The notes under the pieces: generated by a model | The model's input: the letters and a program-made list of their open reading frames with translations, nothing else | What the model was told of the DNA's origin: nothing | Databases searched by the model: none | In this document: positions 30,852-38,164 of the stretch, in pieces | Layout of the letters: the number at the start of each line of letters is the position of its first letter | Numbering within the stretch: position 1 is the first letter of the stretch | Position numbers and translations under genes: made by a program | Assembly (NCBI GenBank): GCA_904420465.1 | Contig: CAJFVL010000008.1 | Location: 1 to 42,668 of the forward strand | Direction: 5' to 3' | DNA from: an uncultured Clostridium sp. | Lineage (GTDB): Bacteria; Bacillota; Clostridia; Oscillospirales; Oscillospiraceae | DNA: 42,668 nt

Positions 30852-30893
30852 GGCGCAACCTCCTGTTGAAAAGGCAGCAGCTGCCACCAAAGA

Positions 30894-30907
30894 TTAGCTA
30901 TAGCTAA
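30894..30907. promoter_or_regulatory. Palindrome TTAGCTATAGCTAA (operator-like)
   Basis: A perfect 14-bp palindrome in the leader of the DUF3793-flavodoxin operon, sharing the TTAGC half-site with the dyad at 30935. Confidence 0.5.
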
Positions 30908-30934
30908 CTGCTGACAAAAAAGAAAAGGGCTTGA

Positions 30935-30952
30935 GGTTAGCAAATGCTAACC
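30935..30952. promoter_or_regulatory. 18-bp dyad GGTTAGCA-AA-TGCTAACC (operator)
   Basis: A perfect dyad placed at the likely transcription start of the DUF3793-flavodoxin promoter. The half-site GGTTAGC resembles the DtxR/IdeR-type iron-box core (TTAGGTTAG), so a metal-dependent repressor is a reasonable guess. Confidence 0.6.
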
Positions 30953-30958
30953 GATGAG

Positions 30959-30988
30959 AGGATACCATATTTCCTGCTTCGTTGTCAA
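30959..30988 (-). promoter_or_regulatory. Strong promoter of the DUF3793-flavodoxin operon
   Basis: TTGACA (30983-30988), a perfect -35, and TATCCT (30959-30964) with an 18-bp spacer on the minus strand. The rest of the gene-free stretch 30989-31135 shows nothing I can name. Confidence 0.8.
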
Positions 30989-31135
30989 GGGGGTTTCTTC
31001 CAGCGCCGGAGGCTGGGACAGCGGGAAGTTTTTCTGCGGGCCAGGCTCCGGAGCAAAAACGGCAGCCCCGGCGAACGGGCCGCTCCGGCTCTGGAACCCG
31101 CCGGAGGATGCCTGAGGTCCCCGAGGCAGAACGGG

Positions 31136-31165
31136 ACACCCCGACGCCCATGGGCGCCGGGGTGT
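31136..31165 (-). terminator. Terminator of lepB
   Basis: A 14-bp stem with one mismatch (31136-31149 with 31152-31165) a few nt past the lepB stop. The minus-strand tail is only weakly T-rich. Confidence 0.5.
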
Positions 31166-31170
31166 TGACA

Positions 31171-31770
31171 TTACATTAGGCCAAAGCGGTCCAGGGGCCA
31201 CAGAGCCAGCACTACCTTGCCCAGCACATAGCCTGTGTCGATGGGCCCCAGCCGGTCATCCCGGCTGTCGGTGGAGTTGTTCCGGTTGTCACCCATGACG
31301 AAGATGGAGCCCTCGGGGATCTCCCAGTGAGTCTGCTGCATCTCGGGCCGCAGGTAGGGGTCGGGGCGGTACATCTCTTCCTTGATGTAGGGCTCGTCAA
31401 GAGGGACTCCGTCCACATAGACGGTGCCGGTGGAATAGTCGATGTCCACCGTCTGGCCCCCCACAGCGATCACCCGCTTGACAATGGCCCGGGTGCCGTC
31501 CCAGCCGGGCAGATCGGCGGTGGTCTTGTTGAGCACCACAATGTCCCCCTGCTCAGGCTGGTAACCCAGGGACCAGACCAGCAGCATCTCCTGGTGCTGC
31601 AGAGTGTTGTCCATGGAGTGTCCGTCTACCCGGGTGAGCCGGGCCAGGCAGTTAAAGACGAGCACGGCCACCACCACACAGCCCAGAATCATCTGGAGCC
31701 ACTCAAACAGGCCAGCGCCGGGACGGCGGACTTCCGACGGCTCCTGCTGGATTTCAAAGGACTCGGACAA
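31171..31770 (-). CDS. lepB: Signal peptidase I
   Basis: A 199-residue type I signal peptidase that cleaves exported preproteins. One N-terminal transmembrane helix (about 23-44) follows a cytoplasmic stretch. The catalytic Ser52 lies in VDGHSMDNTL and the catalytic Lys98 in RAIVKRVIAVGG. The C-terminal GDNRNNSTDSR motif is box E. The start is TTG at 31770 with GGAGGG 7 nt upstream. The gene has its own promoter (31843-31871), so it can be expressed independently of yhaN upstream. Confidence 0.94.
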   Translation of the reverse strand: MSESFEIQQEPSEVRRPGAGLFEWLQMILGCVVVAVLVFNCLARLTRVDGHSMDNTLQHQEMLLVWSLGYQPEQGDIVVLNKTTADLPGWDGTRAIVKRVIAVGGQTVDIDYSTGTVYVDGVPLDEPYIKEEMYRPDPYLRPEMQQTHWEIPEGSIFVMGDNRNNSTDSRDDRLGPIDTGYVLGKVVLALWPLDRFGLM

Positions 31771-31842
31771 GGGTAGTCCCTCCTTCCTCCGCCTGCCGGC
31801 GGTTTGTCAATTAGTATAACGCCCCAGACGGGCCTGGCGGAT

Positions 31843-31871
31843 ATTATACCCGCTTTTTCTGGAAAATGCAA
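31843..31871 (-). promoter_or_regulatory. Sigma-A promoter of lepB
   Basis: TTGCAT (31866-31871) and TATAAT (31843-31848) with a 17-bp spacer on the minus strand, overlapping the end of the yhaN-like gene's downstream region. Confidence 0.75.
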
Positions 31872-31878
31872 CGGCGGC

Positions 31879-34128
31879 CTAAAGCGTCAGCCGGGTGACG
31901 CTGGGGACGCCTGCCAGGGCCTCCTCCTCCCGGCGCTGGCAGGTAAACAGCAGCAGCTGCTGCTCCCCGGCCAGTTCCCGCAGCAGATCCAGGGCCAGGG
32001 CCATCCGCCTGTCGTCAAAGGCGGCCAGGGCGTCGTCCAGCACAATGGGGGGCTTTTCCGGCAGGCACAGCCGGCACACCGCCAGCCGCACCGCCAGGTA
32101 CAGCTGGTCGGCGGTGCCCCGGGACAGGGTGAGCACGCTGCGGGGCAGCACGTCCTCCGCCCGGGCGGCCGCCCCCTCCAGCTCCCGGTTTAGGGTGACG
32201 GAGGTGTACCGCTCCCCGGTGAGCCGGGCCAGGTAGGACCCGGCCAGCCGGTTGAGCTCCGGGGAGAAGCGCTCCTGAAGCCGGGCGTTGGCCCGCTGAA
32301 GGGCATCCTGTGCGGCGGTGAGGGCGTCGTACTCCAGCTGCCGGCGGGCCAGCTCCCCCTCCAGCTCCTCCTGCCGGGCGGCCAGCGCGGCGGGGTCTCC
32401 CATGGCCTTTTGCCGCCCCATGGCCTGGTTTAGCGCCTCGGTCGCCTGCTCCAGCCGGGCGGAGACGGCGGCCAGCTCCCGTTCAGTCTCGGCGGGTGCG
32501 CGCTCCGGCGCCCAAAGCGGCTCGGACTCCTCGCTGTCCCGGCCGCCCTGGGCGGCCAGGTCCTCCCGGCGGCGGCGGCGCTCCTCTGTGCGCTCCCGGG
32601 CGGCGGCCAGCTCGTGGTCCAGGCTCAGGGCCCGGGACAGGGCGGCAGAGCAGCCGAACAGGCCGCTGGCCTGAGGGGCAAAGGATTGGACAAAGCGCAG
32701 AAGGTCGTTCCAGCTGTTGTCCCGCCGGGCCTTCCGGTCGTTGAGGGTTCCCCGCAGGTTTTTGGCCTGGAGGGCGGCCTCCTCCGCAGCCTGGCAGCGG
32801 GCGCGGTAGTCCTGGGCCTGGACGGTCAGCGCCTCCGGGGAGTCCGCGCCGTAGCGGGCCAGGATGCGGGCGGCCCGGGCCATCTCCTCCTTGGAGCGGT
32901 GAAGGGCCAGCGCAGAGCAGGCCGCCATCAGGGCATAGGCCCCAAGGCCCAGCCAGAAAAAGAGGACGATTCCCCGGTTCAGGGCGAAATCCAGGACTGT
33001 CAGGCAGACCAACAGCAGCAGCCCCGCGCCCTGGAACAGCGGGAAGCGCCTGCGCGATTTCGCGGCGCGCGCGGCGGCGGCCTGGCAGGCGGCTGCCTCC
33101 CCGGCCGCCTTTGCCGCGGCCTCCTCGCCGGACAGCCCGGCAAAGCGCTCGTCCTGGGCGGCAATCTGTGCCTGGACGTAGGCCACGTCGGCCTCCCGCA
33201 GGGCGCTCTCCCCACGCTTGATCTCCTCATCCAGCACCTTCAGGTACTGAAGCTCTCCCTGGGCCCGCTTCAGCCGCTCCCGGTCGGGGATCACGCCCAT
33301 TTTGGCGGCCTCCCCCTCCAGTGCGGTCAGCTGGCGTTGGGCCTGGGCCAGCTCCTCCTCCGCCTGGGCGTACCGGCGGTTCAGGTCATTCTGCGCCAGA
33401 CGGCGGTGCAGCTCCCGCTCGGCGGTCAGGGCCGCCTTCTCCGCTTCCAGGGCGGCGCGGTTTCCCTCCAGCGCGGCGATTTGGGCGGTGACCTCCTCCA
33501 GCTGTGACAGAGATTCCCGAACCTGCCCCAGCGCCTCCTCCAGCTTGGGGATCAGGCCCACGCTGCGGTTGACCTTCCGGCGGTTGCGCCACTCCTGCAG
33601 CCGCCCCTGAACCTGGGAGAAGGACACATCCTCCTCCCCCGAGGAGACCAGGGCGGCGATGCGCTTTTCCAGCTCAGGGGCGGCGGTGACGGACAGGTCG
33701 CCCCCCGCCCCGATGAAGGCGGAACGCTCATAGACCTCCCGGCCCACCCCCAGCAGGGTCTGGCCGCAGGTGTCGGCGGTGAGGCCGGGGACGGGCTCCT
33801 CCGTCCCGGTATAGACGGCGGAGAAGGACCCGAAGGGGGTGTTTCCCCTGGGACCCCGGCGGAGGGTGATGTCCCGCCCCCGCCACTCCAGCACCAGCTC
33901 CCCCTCCATGGGGACGCCCGACCAGGGCTGGTAGCGGTTCTTGTCGGCCAGATGGCCCTTCCGGTCCCGGTCCCGGGTGTCGATGCCGTAGAGCATGGCC
34001 CTGAGGAAGGCGCACCAGGTGGACTTGCCCCCCTCGTTGGGGGCGTGGATCAGATTGAAGCCCTCCCCCGGCTCCAGAACGGCGTGGTCCAGGCAGCCGA
34101 AGGTGGCGGTCATGCGTTTGATCTTCAT
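31879..34128 (-). CDS. YhaN-like AAA ATPase (Rad50/SbcC relative)
   Basis: A 749-residue ABC-type ATPase with split head. Walker A APNEGGKST is at 29-37; the signature LSRGTADQLYLAVRLA and Walker B PIVLDDALAAFDD stand near 665-702. Between them are long Ala/Glu/Arg-rich coiled coils and a central hydrophobic pair (about 365-410, GLLLLVCLTVLDFAL and FFWLGLGAYALMAACS) that looks like two membrane helices, as in Bacillus YhaN. The ATG at 34128 overlaps the nuclease stop by 4 bp (ATGA), and an upstream extension is rejected. With the nuclease it forms an Mre11/Rad50-like pair that probably handles DNA ends. Confidence 0.88.
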   Translation of the reverse strand: MKIKRMTATFGCLDHAVLEPGEGFNLIHAPNEGGKSTWCAFLRAMLYGIDTRDRDRKGHLADKNRYQPWSGVPMEGELVLEWRGRDITLRRGPRGNTPFGSFSAVYTGTEEPVPGLTADTCGQTLLGVGREVYERSAFIGAGGDLSVTAAPELEKRIAALVSSGEEDVSFSQVQGRLQEWRNRRKVNRSVGLIPKLEEALGQVRESLSQLEEVTAQIAALEGNRAALEAEKAALTAERELHRRLAQNDLNRRYAQAEEELAQAQRQLTALEGEAAKMGVIPDRERLKRAQGELQYLKVLDEEIKRGESALREADVAYVQAQIAAQDERFAGLSGEEAAAKAAGEAAACQAAAARAAKSRRRFPLFQGAGLLLLVCLTVLDFALNRGIVLFFWLGLGAYALMAACSALALHRSKEEMARAARILARYGADSPEALTVQAQDYRARCQAAEEAALQAKNLRGTLNDRKARRDNSWNDLLRFVQSFAPQASGLFGCSAALSRALSLDHELAAARERTEERRRRREDLAAQGGRDSEESEPLWAPERAPAETERELAAVSARLEQATEALNQAMGRQKAMGDPAALAARQEELEGELARRQLEYDALTAAQDALQRANARLQERFSPELNRLAGSYLARLTGERYTSVTLNRELEGAAARAEDVLPRSVLTLSRGTADQLYLAVRLAVCRLCLPEKPPIVLDDALAAFDDRRMALALDLLRELAGEQQLLLFTCQRREEEALAGVPSVTRLTL

Positions 34129-35207
34129 AAGGCCGCGTCCTCCCCATTCTCCAGGGCGGCCAGCCCGAAGCGGGCGGCCAGCTGGCTCACCGGGTCCTCC
34201 GGGTCCTTTTGGCACAGCTGCCACATCTCCTCCAGGAACAGGCCGGTGAGATTGCCCTCCCCGCGGCGCTGCCACAGGTCCCGGGGCAGGCGGGTGCGGT
34301 CGATCAGGGTCAAACCGTAGAAGCGGGAAGCCAAAGCCCGCTCCAGGGCGGACAGATCGGGGGCCGCACTCTCCCCGGTGAGCAGAATGCGGAAGATATC
34401 CTCCCCCGTCTCCTCCGGCAGGGCGGCCAGGATGGCGGAGAGCGGGTCGGCCGCCCCGGTGAGGTCCGCTGTCAGGATCTGATACCGGCGGCGGCACAGG
34501 GGGACAAACTGGGCGGATATGTGTCCCGGTTCCGCCTCCAGGTACAGCACCCCCTTCTCCTCCAGCTCGTCAAAGCCCCGGCCCTCGGGACAGCCGGGGT
34601 AGGCCCAGAAGGTCTCTCCGCTGCGCTGCAGGCCGCTGTACTGGTGGATATGGCCCAGGGCCAGGTAGTCCAGGCCGCACCCGGCGATCTCCTCCCGGGT
34701 GATGGGGCCGTAGGTGCTGTTGGAGGCGGTGTCTCCGTGGAGACAGCCCAGGTGCAGCCCCTTCCCCTCCGCCCGGAAGCCGGCCAGGGGGGAACCCTCC
34801 TGCCGGGGGGCGGTGAAGGCACGGCCGTACACCGTGCAGTTCAGCCCGGGCAGGGAGACGGCCTCCATCTCCCCTGAACGGAAGATATGGACGTTGTCCG
34901 GCCAGTCCAGGGAGGCGTAGGGGGAGGCGGGAGAATAAAAGTCATGGTTGCCCGGGGCCAGGAACACCGGGCAGGGGATGGCCTCCAGGCTCTGGGAGAG
35001 GGCCCGGGCGGTCTCCCGAAAGAGGCGCTCCGAGTCCAGCAGGTCGCCGGACAGGAGAACCAGGTCGGCCTGACGCTCCCGGGCCAGCCGGGCCAGCCGG
35101 GCCAGCAGCGCCCGCTGCTCTCCCCGCCGCTGGGCGGCACGCTCCGGCGTCAGGCCGGAAAAGGGGCTGTCCAAGTGGAAGTCAGCCCCGTGGATGATCT
35201 TCAGCAT
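34125..35207 (-). CDS. YhaO-like metallophosphoesterase (Mre11/SbcD relative)
   Basis: A 360-residue calcineurin-like nuclease. Metal-binding motifs: HGADFHLDSPF at 6-16 (Asp9, His11), LSGDLLDSE near 52-60, APGNHDFYS near 83-91, LGCLHGDTAS near 159, and YLALGHIHQYSG near 181-192. The capping and C-terminal domains complete the SbcD/YhaO fold. It processes DNA ends together with the ATPase downstream (4-bp overlap, coupled translation). A weak site AAAGGC lies about 9 nt before the ATG. YhaO rather than SbcD is favoured by the membrane-spanning YhaN-like partner. Confidence 0.9.
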   Translation of the reverse strand: MLKIIHGADFHLDSPFSGLTPERAAQRRGEQRALLARLARLARERQADLVLLSGDLLDSERLFRETARALSQSLEAIPCPVFLAPGNHDFYSPASPYASLDWPDNVHIFRSGEMEAVSLPGLNCTVYGRAFTAPRQEGSPLAGFRAEGKGLHLGCLHGDTASNSTYGPITREEIAGCGLDYLALGHIHQYSGLQRSGETFWAYPGCPEGRGFDELEEKGVLYLEAEPGHISAQFVPLCRRRYQILTADLTGAADPLSAILAALPEETGEDIFRILLTGESAAPDLSALERALASRFYGLTLIDRTRLPRDLWQRRGEGNLTGLFLEEMWQLCQKDPEDPVSQLAARFGLAALENGEDAAL

Positions 35208-35275
35208 ATTGATCTGCCTTTCTGCTGCTGCGGCGCGAGGGAACCCGTCCCCCTCACACCCCGCAGACGCCGGAA

Positions 35276-35623
35276 TCAGTCCAAAAATTTCCCCTTGAAG
35301 AAATTTTCATTCCCAAGGGGCCGGGCGGTGAGCCGGAAGCAGACGCAGCCGTCGGGACAGACGATGTCCTTTACATACCGGCCGCTGCCGCCCACATTCT
35401 CCAGGCTGCCGCCGCTGCGCACCGCCTCCATCAGGGGGAAGAGCATCATCATGGTCTTGGAGCAGATGCCCTGGCCGTCCTGGTTGACGGGACAGCCATA
35501 GGTGCAGGTGTACCTGTCCCCCACCTCCTCGCCGTTGCGGCAGTACCGCTCGGTGCGGTCCCCCCGGAGAAAGCCGGTCACCTCCACTTCAAATTCGTAC
35601 TCCTCATCGTACCATTTCTTCAT
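35276..35623 (-). CDS. TIGR04076-like small Cys-rich protein
   Basis: A 115-residue protein starting MKKWYDEEYEFEVEVTGFLR, with CRNGEEVGDRYTCTYGCPVN in the middle, CSKTMMMLFPLMEAV and IVCPDGCVCFRL near the end. This combination is recalled as the TIGR04076 family, common in anaerobes and of unknown function. The many conserved Cys suggest metal or redox binding. GGAGGGG precedes the ATG at 35623. It lies 19 bp after ymdB in the same orientation, so they are co-transcribed. Confidence 0.75.
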   Translation of the reverse strand: MKKWYDEEYEFEVEVTGFLRGDRTERYCRNGEEVGDRYTCTYGCPVNQDGQGICSKTMMMLFPLMEAVRSGGSLENVGGSGRYVKDIVCPDGCVCFRLTARPLGNENFFKGKFLD

Positions 35624-35642
35624 GAATTCCCCTCCGCTCCCT

Positions 35643-36419
35643 TTACTCCTGAATGTCGGCCCGCCGGACCTCCACGCACCTCTTTTTTTCGGTGTCGATG
35701 ACGAACAGGCAGGCGTTGAGCTTGCAGGGGCCCTCCGCCTCCTCATACCGCCGGGGAAGCCCCCCCAGAAACAGGTTGATGGAGTTCTCCGGGCGTATGC
35801 CCAGCACCGAGCGGCTGGGCCCGGTCATTCCCAGGTCGGTGACAAACCCGGTGCCCTTGGGCAGAATCTGGCAGTCGGCGGTGGGCACATGGGTGTGGGT
35901 GCCCCACACCGCCTGGACCCGGCCGTCCAGATACCAGGCCATGCCCCCCTTCTCGCTGGTGGCCTCGGCGTGGAAGTCCACCAGGGCCAGGTCGTATGCT
36001 CCATTTCGCAGCAGGCGGTTGGCCTCCTTGAAGGGGCTGTCCAGATTGGGGTTGAGCTCCACACGGCCCATCAGGTTGAGCACCGCCAAGCGCAGTCCCT
36101 GGCAGGAGTAAACCCCCATGCCCCGGCCGGGCACCCGCCCGGCGTAGTTGGAGGGGCGGAGAATGCGGTCCTCCTTGTCCAGAAAATCCCCGATCTGGAT
36201 GCGGTTCCAGGTGTGGTTGCCCAGGGTGATGACGTCGGCCCCGGCCTCCAGCATCCGGCGGGCCTGGGCGGGGGTGATGCCCACGCCGGAGGCGTTCTCC
36301 CCGTTGACCACCGTAAAGTGGGCCCCGGTCTGATCCCGGAGCTCTTTCAGGCGGCGGGACAGGATGTCCTGCCCCCCCTCCCCTACCACATCTCCTACGG
36401 CCAGTATATTCAGCAGCAT
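35643..36419 (-). CDS. ymdB: YmdB-family metallophosphoesterase
   Basis: A 258-residue phosphodiesterase of the YmdB/TIGR00282 family. Motifs: MLLNILAVGDVVGEGGQDIL (Asp10), VNGENASGVGITPAQARRML with Asn and Glu ligands, LGNHTWNRIQIGDFL, and ALVDFHAEATSEKGGMAWYLDGRVQAVWGTHTHVPTAD with the His-x-His pair. In Bacillus YmdB affects biofilm and motility, probably through 2',3'-cNMP phosphodiesterase activity and RNA turnover. The ATG has only a G-rich GGGGGCC nearby. A good promoter lies upstream. Confidence 0.93.
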   Translation of the reverse strand: MLLNILAVGDVVGEGGQDILSRRLKELRDQTGAHFTVVNGENASGVGITPAQARRMLEAGADVITLGNHTWNRIQIGDFLDKEDRILRPSNYAGRVPGRGMGVYSCQGLRLAVLNLMGRVELNPNLDSPFKEANRLLRNGAYDLALVDFHAEATSEKGGMAWYLDGRVQAVWGTHTHVPTADCQILPKGTGFVTDLGMTGPSRSVLGIRPENSINLFLGGLPRRYEEAEGPCKLNACLFVIDTEKKRCVEVRRADIQE

Positions 36420-36475
36420 AAAGCAGGCCCCCTATGGCGCGGCCGCCCACAGGCGGTCTGACGTATTGACAGTTT

Positions 36476-36504
36476 ATTATACTGGATTCTCCCCAAATAA
36501 GCAA
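36476..36504 (-). promoter_or_regulatory. Sigma-A promoter of ymdB
   Basis: TTGCTT (36499-36504) and a perfect TATAAT (36476-36481) with a 17-bp spacer on the minus strand, 57 bp before the ymdB ATG and directly after the gdx terminator. Confidence 0.8.
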
Positions 36505-36514
36505 CCACGCAGAA

Positions 36515-36548
36515 GGGGCGGGGCCGGAGCTTGTTCCGGCCCCGCCCC
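36515..36548 (-). terminator. Terminator of gdx
   Basis: A perfect 14-bp GC stem (36515-36528 with 36535-36548), 57 nt past the gdx stop, followed on the minus strand by a modestly T-rich tail. Confidence 0.65.
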
Positions 36549-36604
36549 CCGGCAGGAGCGCTGTTTTGAAGAAAGCCGCCGAAAAGGACAGGGCAAAGGG
36601 AGGC

Positions 36605-36925
36605 TCAGTGTCCCGAGGTCACCTTCAGCCCCACAATGCCGATGAGCAGCAGCCCGGCGAAAAAGAGACGGGGCACGGTGGCCGGTTCCCGGAACAGGAG
36701 GATGCCCACCACCACGGCGCCCAGGGCGCCGATGCCTGTCCAGATCCCATAGGCGGTGCCCAGGGGGAGCACCTTGGTGGCCTGGGCCAGCAGCAAAAAG
36801 CTGGCCACCATCCCCACCACAGCCGCCACGGAGAAGCCAAGCTTGGAAAAGCCCTCGGACATTTTGAGGAAAGCGGACCAGGCCACCTCCAGCAGTCCGG
36901 CCAGAATCAGTTGTACCCATGCCAT
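36605..36925 (-). CDS. gdx: SMR-family guanidinium exporter Gdx (SugE-type)
   Basis: A 106-residue, four-helix small multidrug resistance protein. Glu13 in the first helix (LAGLLEVAWSAFLK) is the shared proton/substrate-binding residue, with Trp16 as in guanidinium-specific Gdx proteins. The later motif GTAYGIWTGIGALGAVVVGI also fits the Gdx/SugE branch rather than EmrE. Gdx dimers export guanidinium in exchange for protons. GGAGGG lies 8 nt before the ATG at 36925; a longer frame upstream overlaps the structured leader and is rejected. A promoter and terminator-like hairpin in the leader suggest control by attenuation. Confidence 0.88.
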   Translation of the reverse strand: MAWVQLILAGLLEVAWSAFLKMSEGFSKLGFSVAAVVGMVASFLLLAQATKVLPLGTAYGIWTGIGALGAVVVGILLFREPATVPRLFFAGLLLIGIVGLKVTSGH

Positions 36926-36940
36926 GTAAAATCCCTCCAC

Positions 36941-37000
36941 AAACAAAAATCGCGTCCGCCGTCCCATCTTCAAAGGCCTAACGATGGGAGGACAAACGCG
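36941..37000 (-). promoter_or_regulatory. Terminator-like attenuator hairpin in the gdx leader
   Basis: 36951-36968 pairs with 36983-37000 (18 nt, several G-U pairs, one mismatch) and is followed on the minus strand by ATTTTTGTTT, 16 nt before the gdx ATG. A second GC hairpin (CCGCCGC/GCGGCGG) precedes it. I cannot match the leader to a named guanidine riboswitch class by eye. Confidence 0.6.
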
Positions 37001-37036
37001 GATTTCCCGCCGCCCGGCGGCGGCAGGCACCTCTGT

Positions 37037-37065
37037 ATGCTACCACACCGGAACCGGAAAGTCAA
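37037..37065 (-). promoter_or_regulatory. Sigma-A promoter of gdx
   Basis: TTGACT (37060-37065) and TAGCAT (37037-37042) with a 17-bp spacer on the minus strand, giving a leader of about 105 nt. Confidence 0.7.
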
Positions 37066-37186
37066 GGGAGCAGATGTTTACAAACAGTTCAACAACATTT
37101 CAGTCAGGATTCAGATACAGGCGGTATGATAAAAAAGAATTTCGCCCAGGCGGACTTGGAAGGCCGGGGCAAAGGGGGAGTGCGCT

Positions 37187-38164
37187 TTGGTCGAGGTACG
37201 CGACCTGGTGAAACGGTATGGGGGCCGTCCCGCGGTGGACCATCTGAGCTTTACAGTGGAGCCAGGACAGGTCTACGGCTTTCTGGGGCCCAACGGGGCG
37301 GGCAAGTCCACCACCATGAATTTGATGACGGGCTATCTGGGGCCCACATCGGGACAGGTGCTGGTGGATGGAGTCAGCGTGGTGGAGGAGCCGGAGCGGG
37401 CCAAGCGGTCCATCGGATATCTGCCCGAGCAGCCGCCGCTCTACCCGGATATGACGGTGGAGGAATATCTGTTTTTCTGTGCCGCCCTGAAAAAGGTGGC
37501 CAAGGGAGAGCGGGAGGGACAGGTGGCCCGGGTGCTGGACCAGACCGATTTGAATGACGCGGCCGGCCGGCTGATCGCCCACCTGTCCAAGGGATTCAAG
37601 CAGCGGGTGGGGCTGGCCCAGGCAATGCTGGGGGCGCCCAAGCTGCTGATTTTGGACGAGCCGACCGTGGGGCTGGACCCCAAGCAGATTTTGGAGATCC
37701 GAACCCTGATCCGCCGGCTGGCCCGGGAGCACACGGTGATCTTCTCCTCCCACATCCTCTCTGAGGTACAGGAGGTGTGCGACCGGGTTCTGATCATCAA
37801 TCATGGGAAAAAGGTGGCCGAGGGCACCCCCGCCCAGCTGACCGGGATGCTGTCCGGGTCCGGCGCCCTGCTGGTCACGCTGCTGGGGGACGGGAGCCGG
37901 GCGACCGCCCTGCTGGAAGGAGTTCCGGGCGCGGGACGGGTGATCCCCCTGGCGGGGGAGGAGGGTCAGGCTGCCTTTCGGCTGGAGCCCGATCAGGGGA
38001 CCGATCCCCGGGAGGCCATCTTTCGGGCCTGCGCGGCAGCCGACCTGCCGCTGCTGGATATGCACTACGGCACAGTCAGCCTGGAGGAGGTATTCCTGCG
38101 CCTGACCGGGGAAGGAGATGCGCAGGGAGAGGAAGAGGCAGAGGAAGGGGGGAGCGGAACATGA
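37187..38164 (+). CDS. ABC transporter ATP-binding protein, GldA-like
   Basis: A 325-residue ATPase. Walker A GPNGAGKST is at 34-42, the LSKGFKQRVGLAQAM signature is near 136-150, Walker B LLILDEPTVGLDP is near 156-168, and the switch His is in IFSSHILSEVQE near 186-197. The extra C-terminal domain of about 100 residues is typical of ABC-2 systems such as GldA. The start is TTG with GGGGGAG 7 nt before it. It overlaps the permease start by 4 bp (ATGA), so it is coupled. It is the first of four co-oriented genes; export of an unknown substrate is expected. Confidence 0.9.
   Translation: MVEVRDLVKRYGGRPAVDHLSFTVEPGQVYGFLGPNGAGKSTTMNLMTGYLGPTSGQVLVDGVSVVEEPERAKRSIGYLPEQPPLYPDMTVEEYLFFCAALKKVAKGEREGQVARVLDQTDLNDAAGRLIAHLSKGFKQRVGLAQAMLGAPKLLILDEPTVGLDPKQILEIRTLIRRLAREHTVIFSSHILSEVQEVCDRVLIINHGKKVAEGTPAQLTGMLSGSGALLVTLLGDGSRATALLEGVPGAGRVIPLAGEEGQAAFRLEPDQGTDPREAIFRACAAADLPLLDMHYGTVSLEEVFLRLTGEGDAQGEEEAEEGGSGT

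Noticed and set aside
31136-31165. Reading the 31136 hairpin as an operator of the flavodoxin promoter
   Set aside because: It is 150 bp upstream of the promoter, directly behind the lepB stop, and better explained as that gene's terminator.
34129-34497. Extension of the YhaN-like protein by 123 residues
   Set aside because: The added part is Pro/Gly-rich, overlaps the nuclease gene in another frame and lacks a ribosome site; the ATG at 34128 overlaps the nuclease stop in the ATGA arrangement.
36926-37065. Clear match to a named guanidine riboswitch class
   Set aside because: I could not find the conserved ykkC (guanidine-I), paired ACGR loops (guanidine-II) or the guanidine-III core; left as an unclassified attenuator instead.
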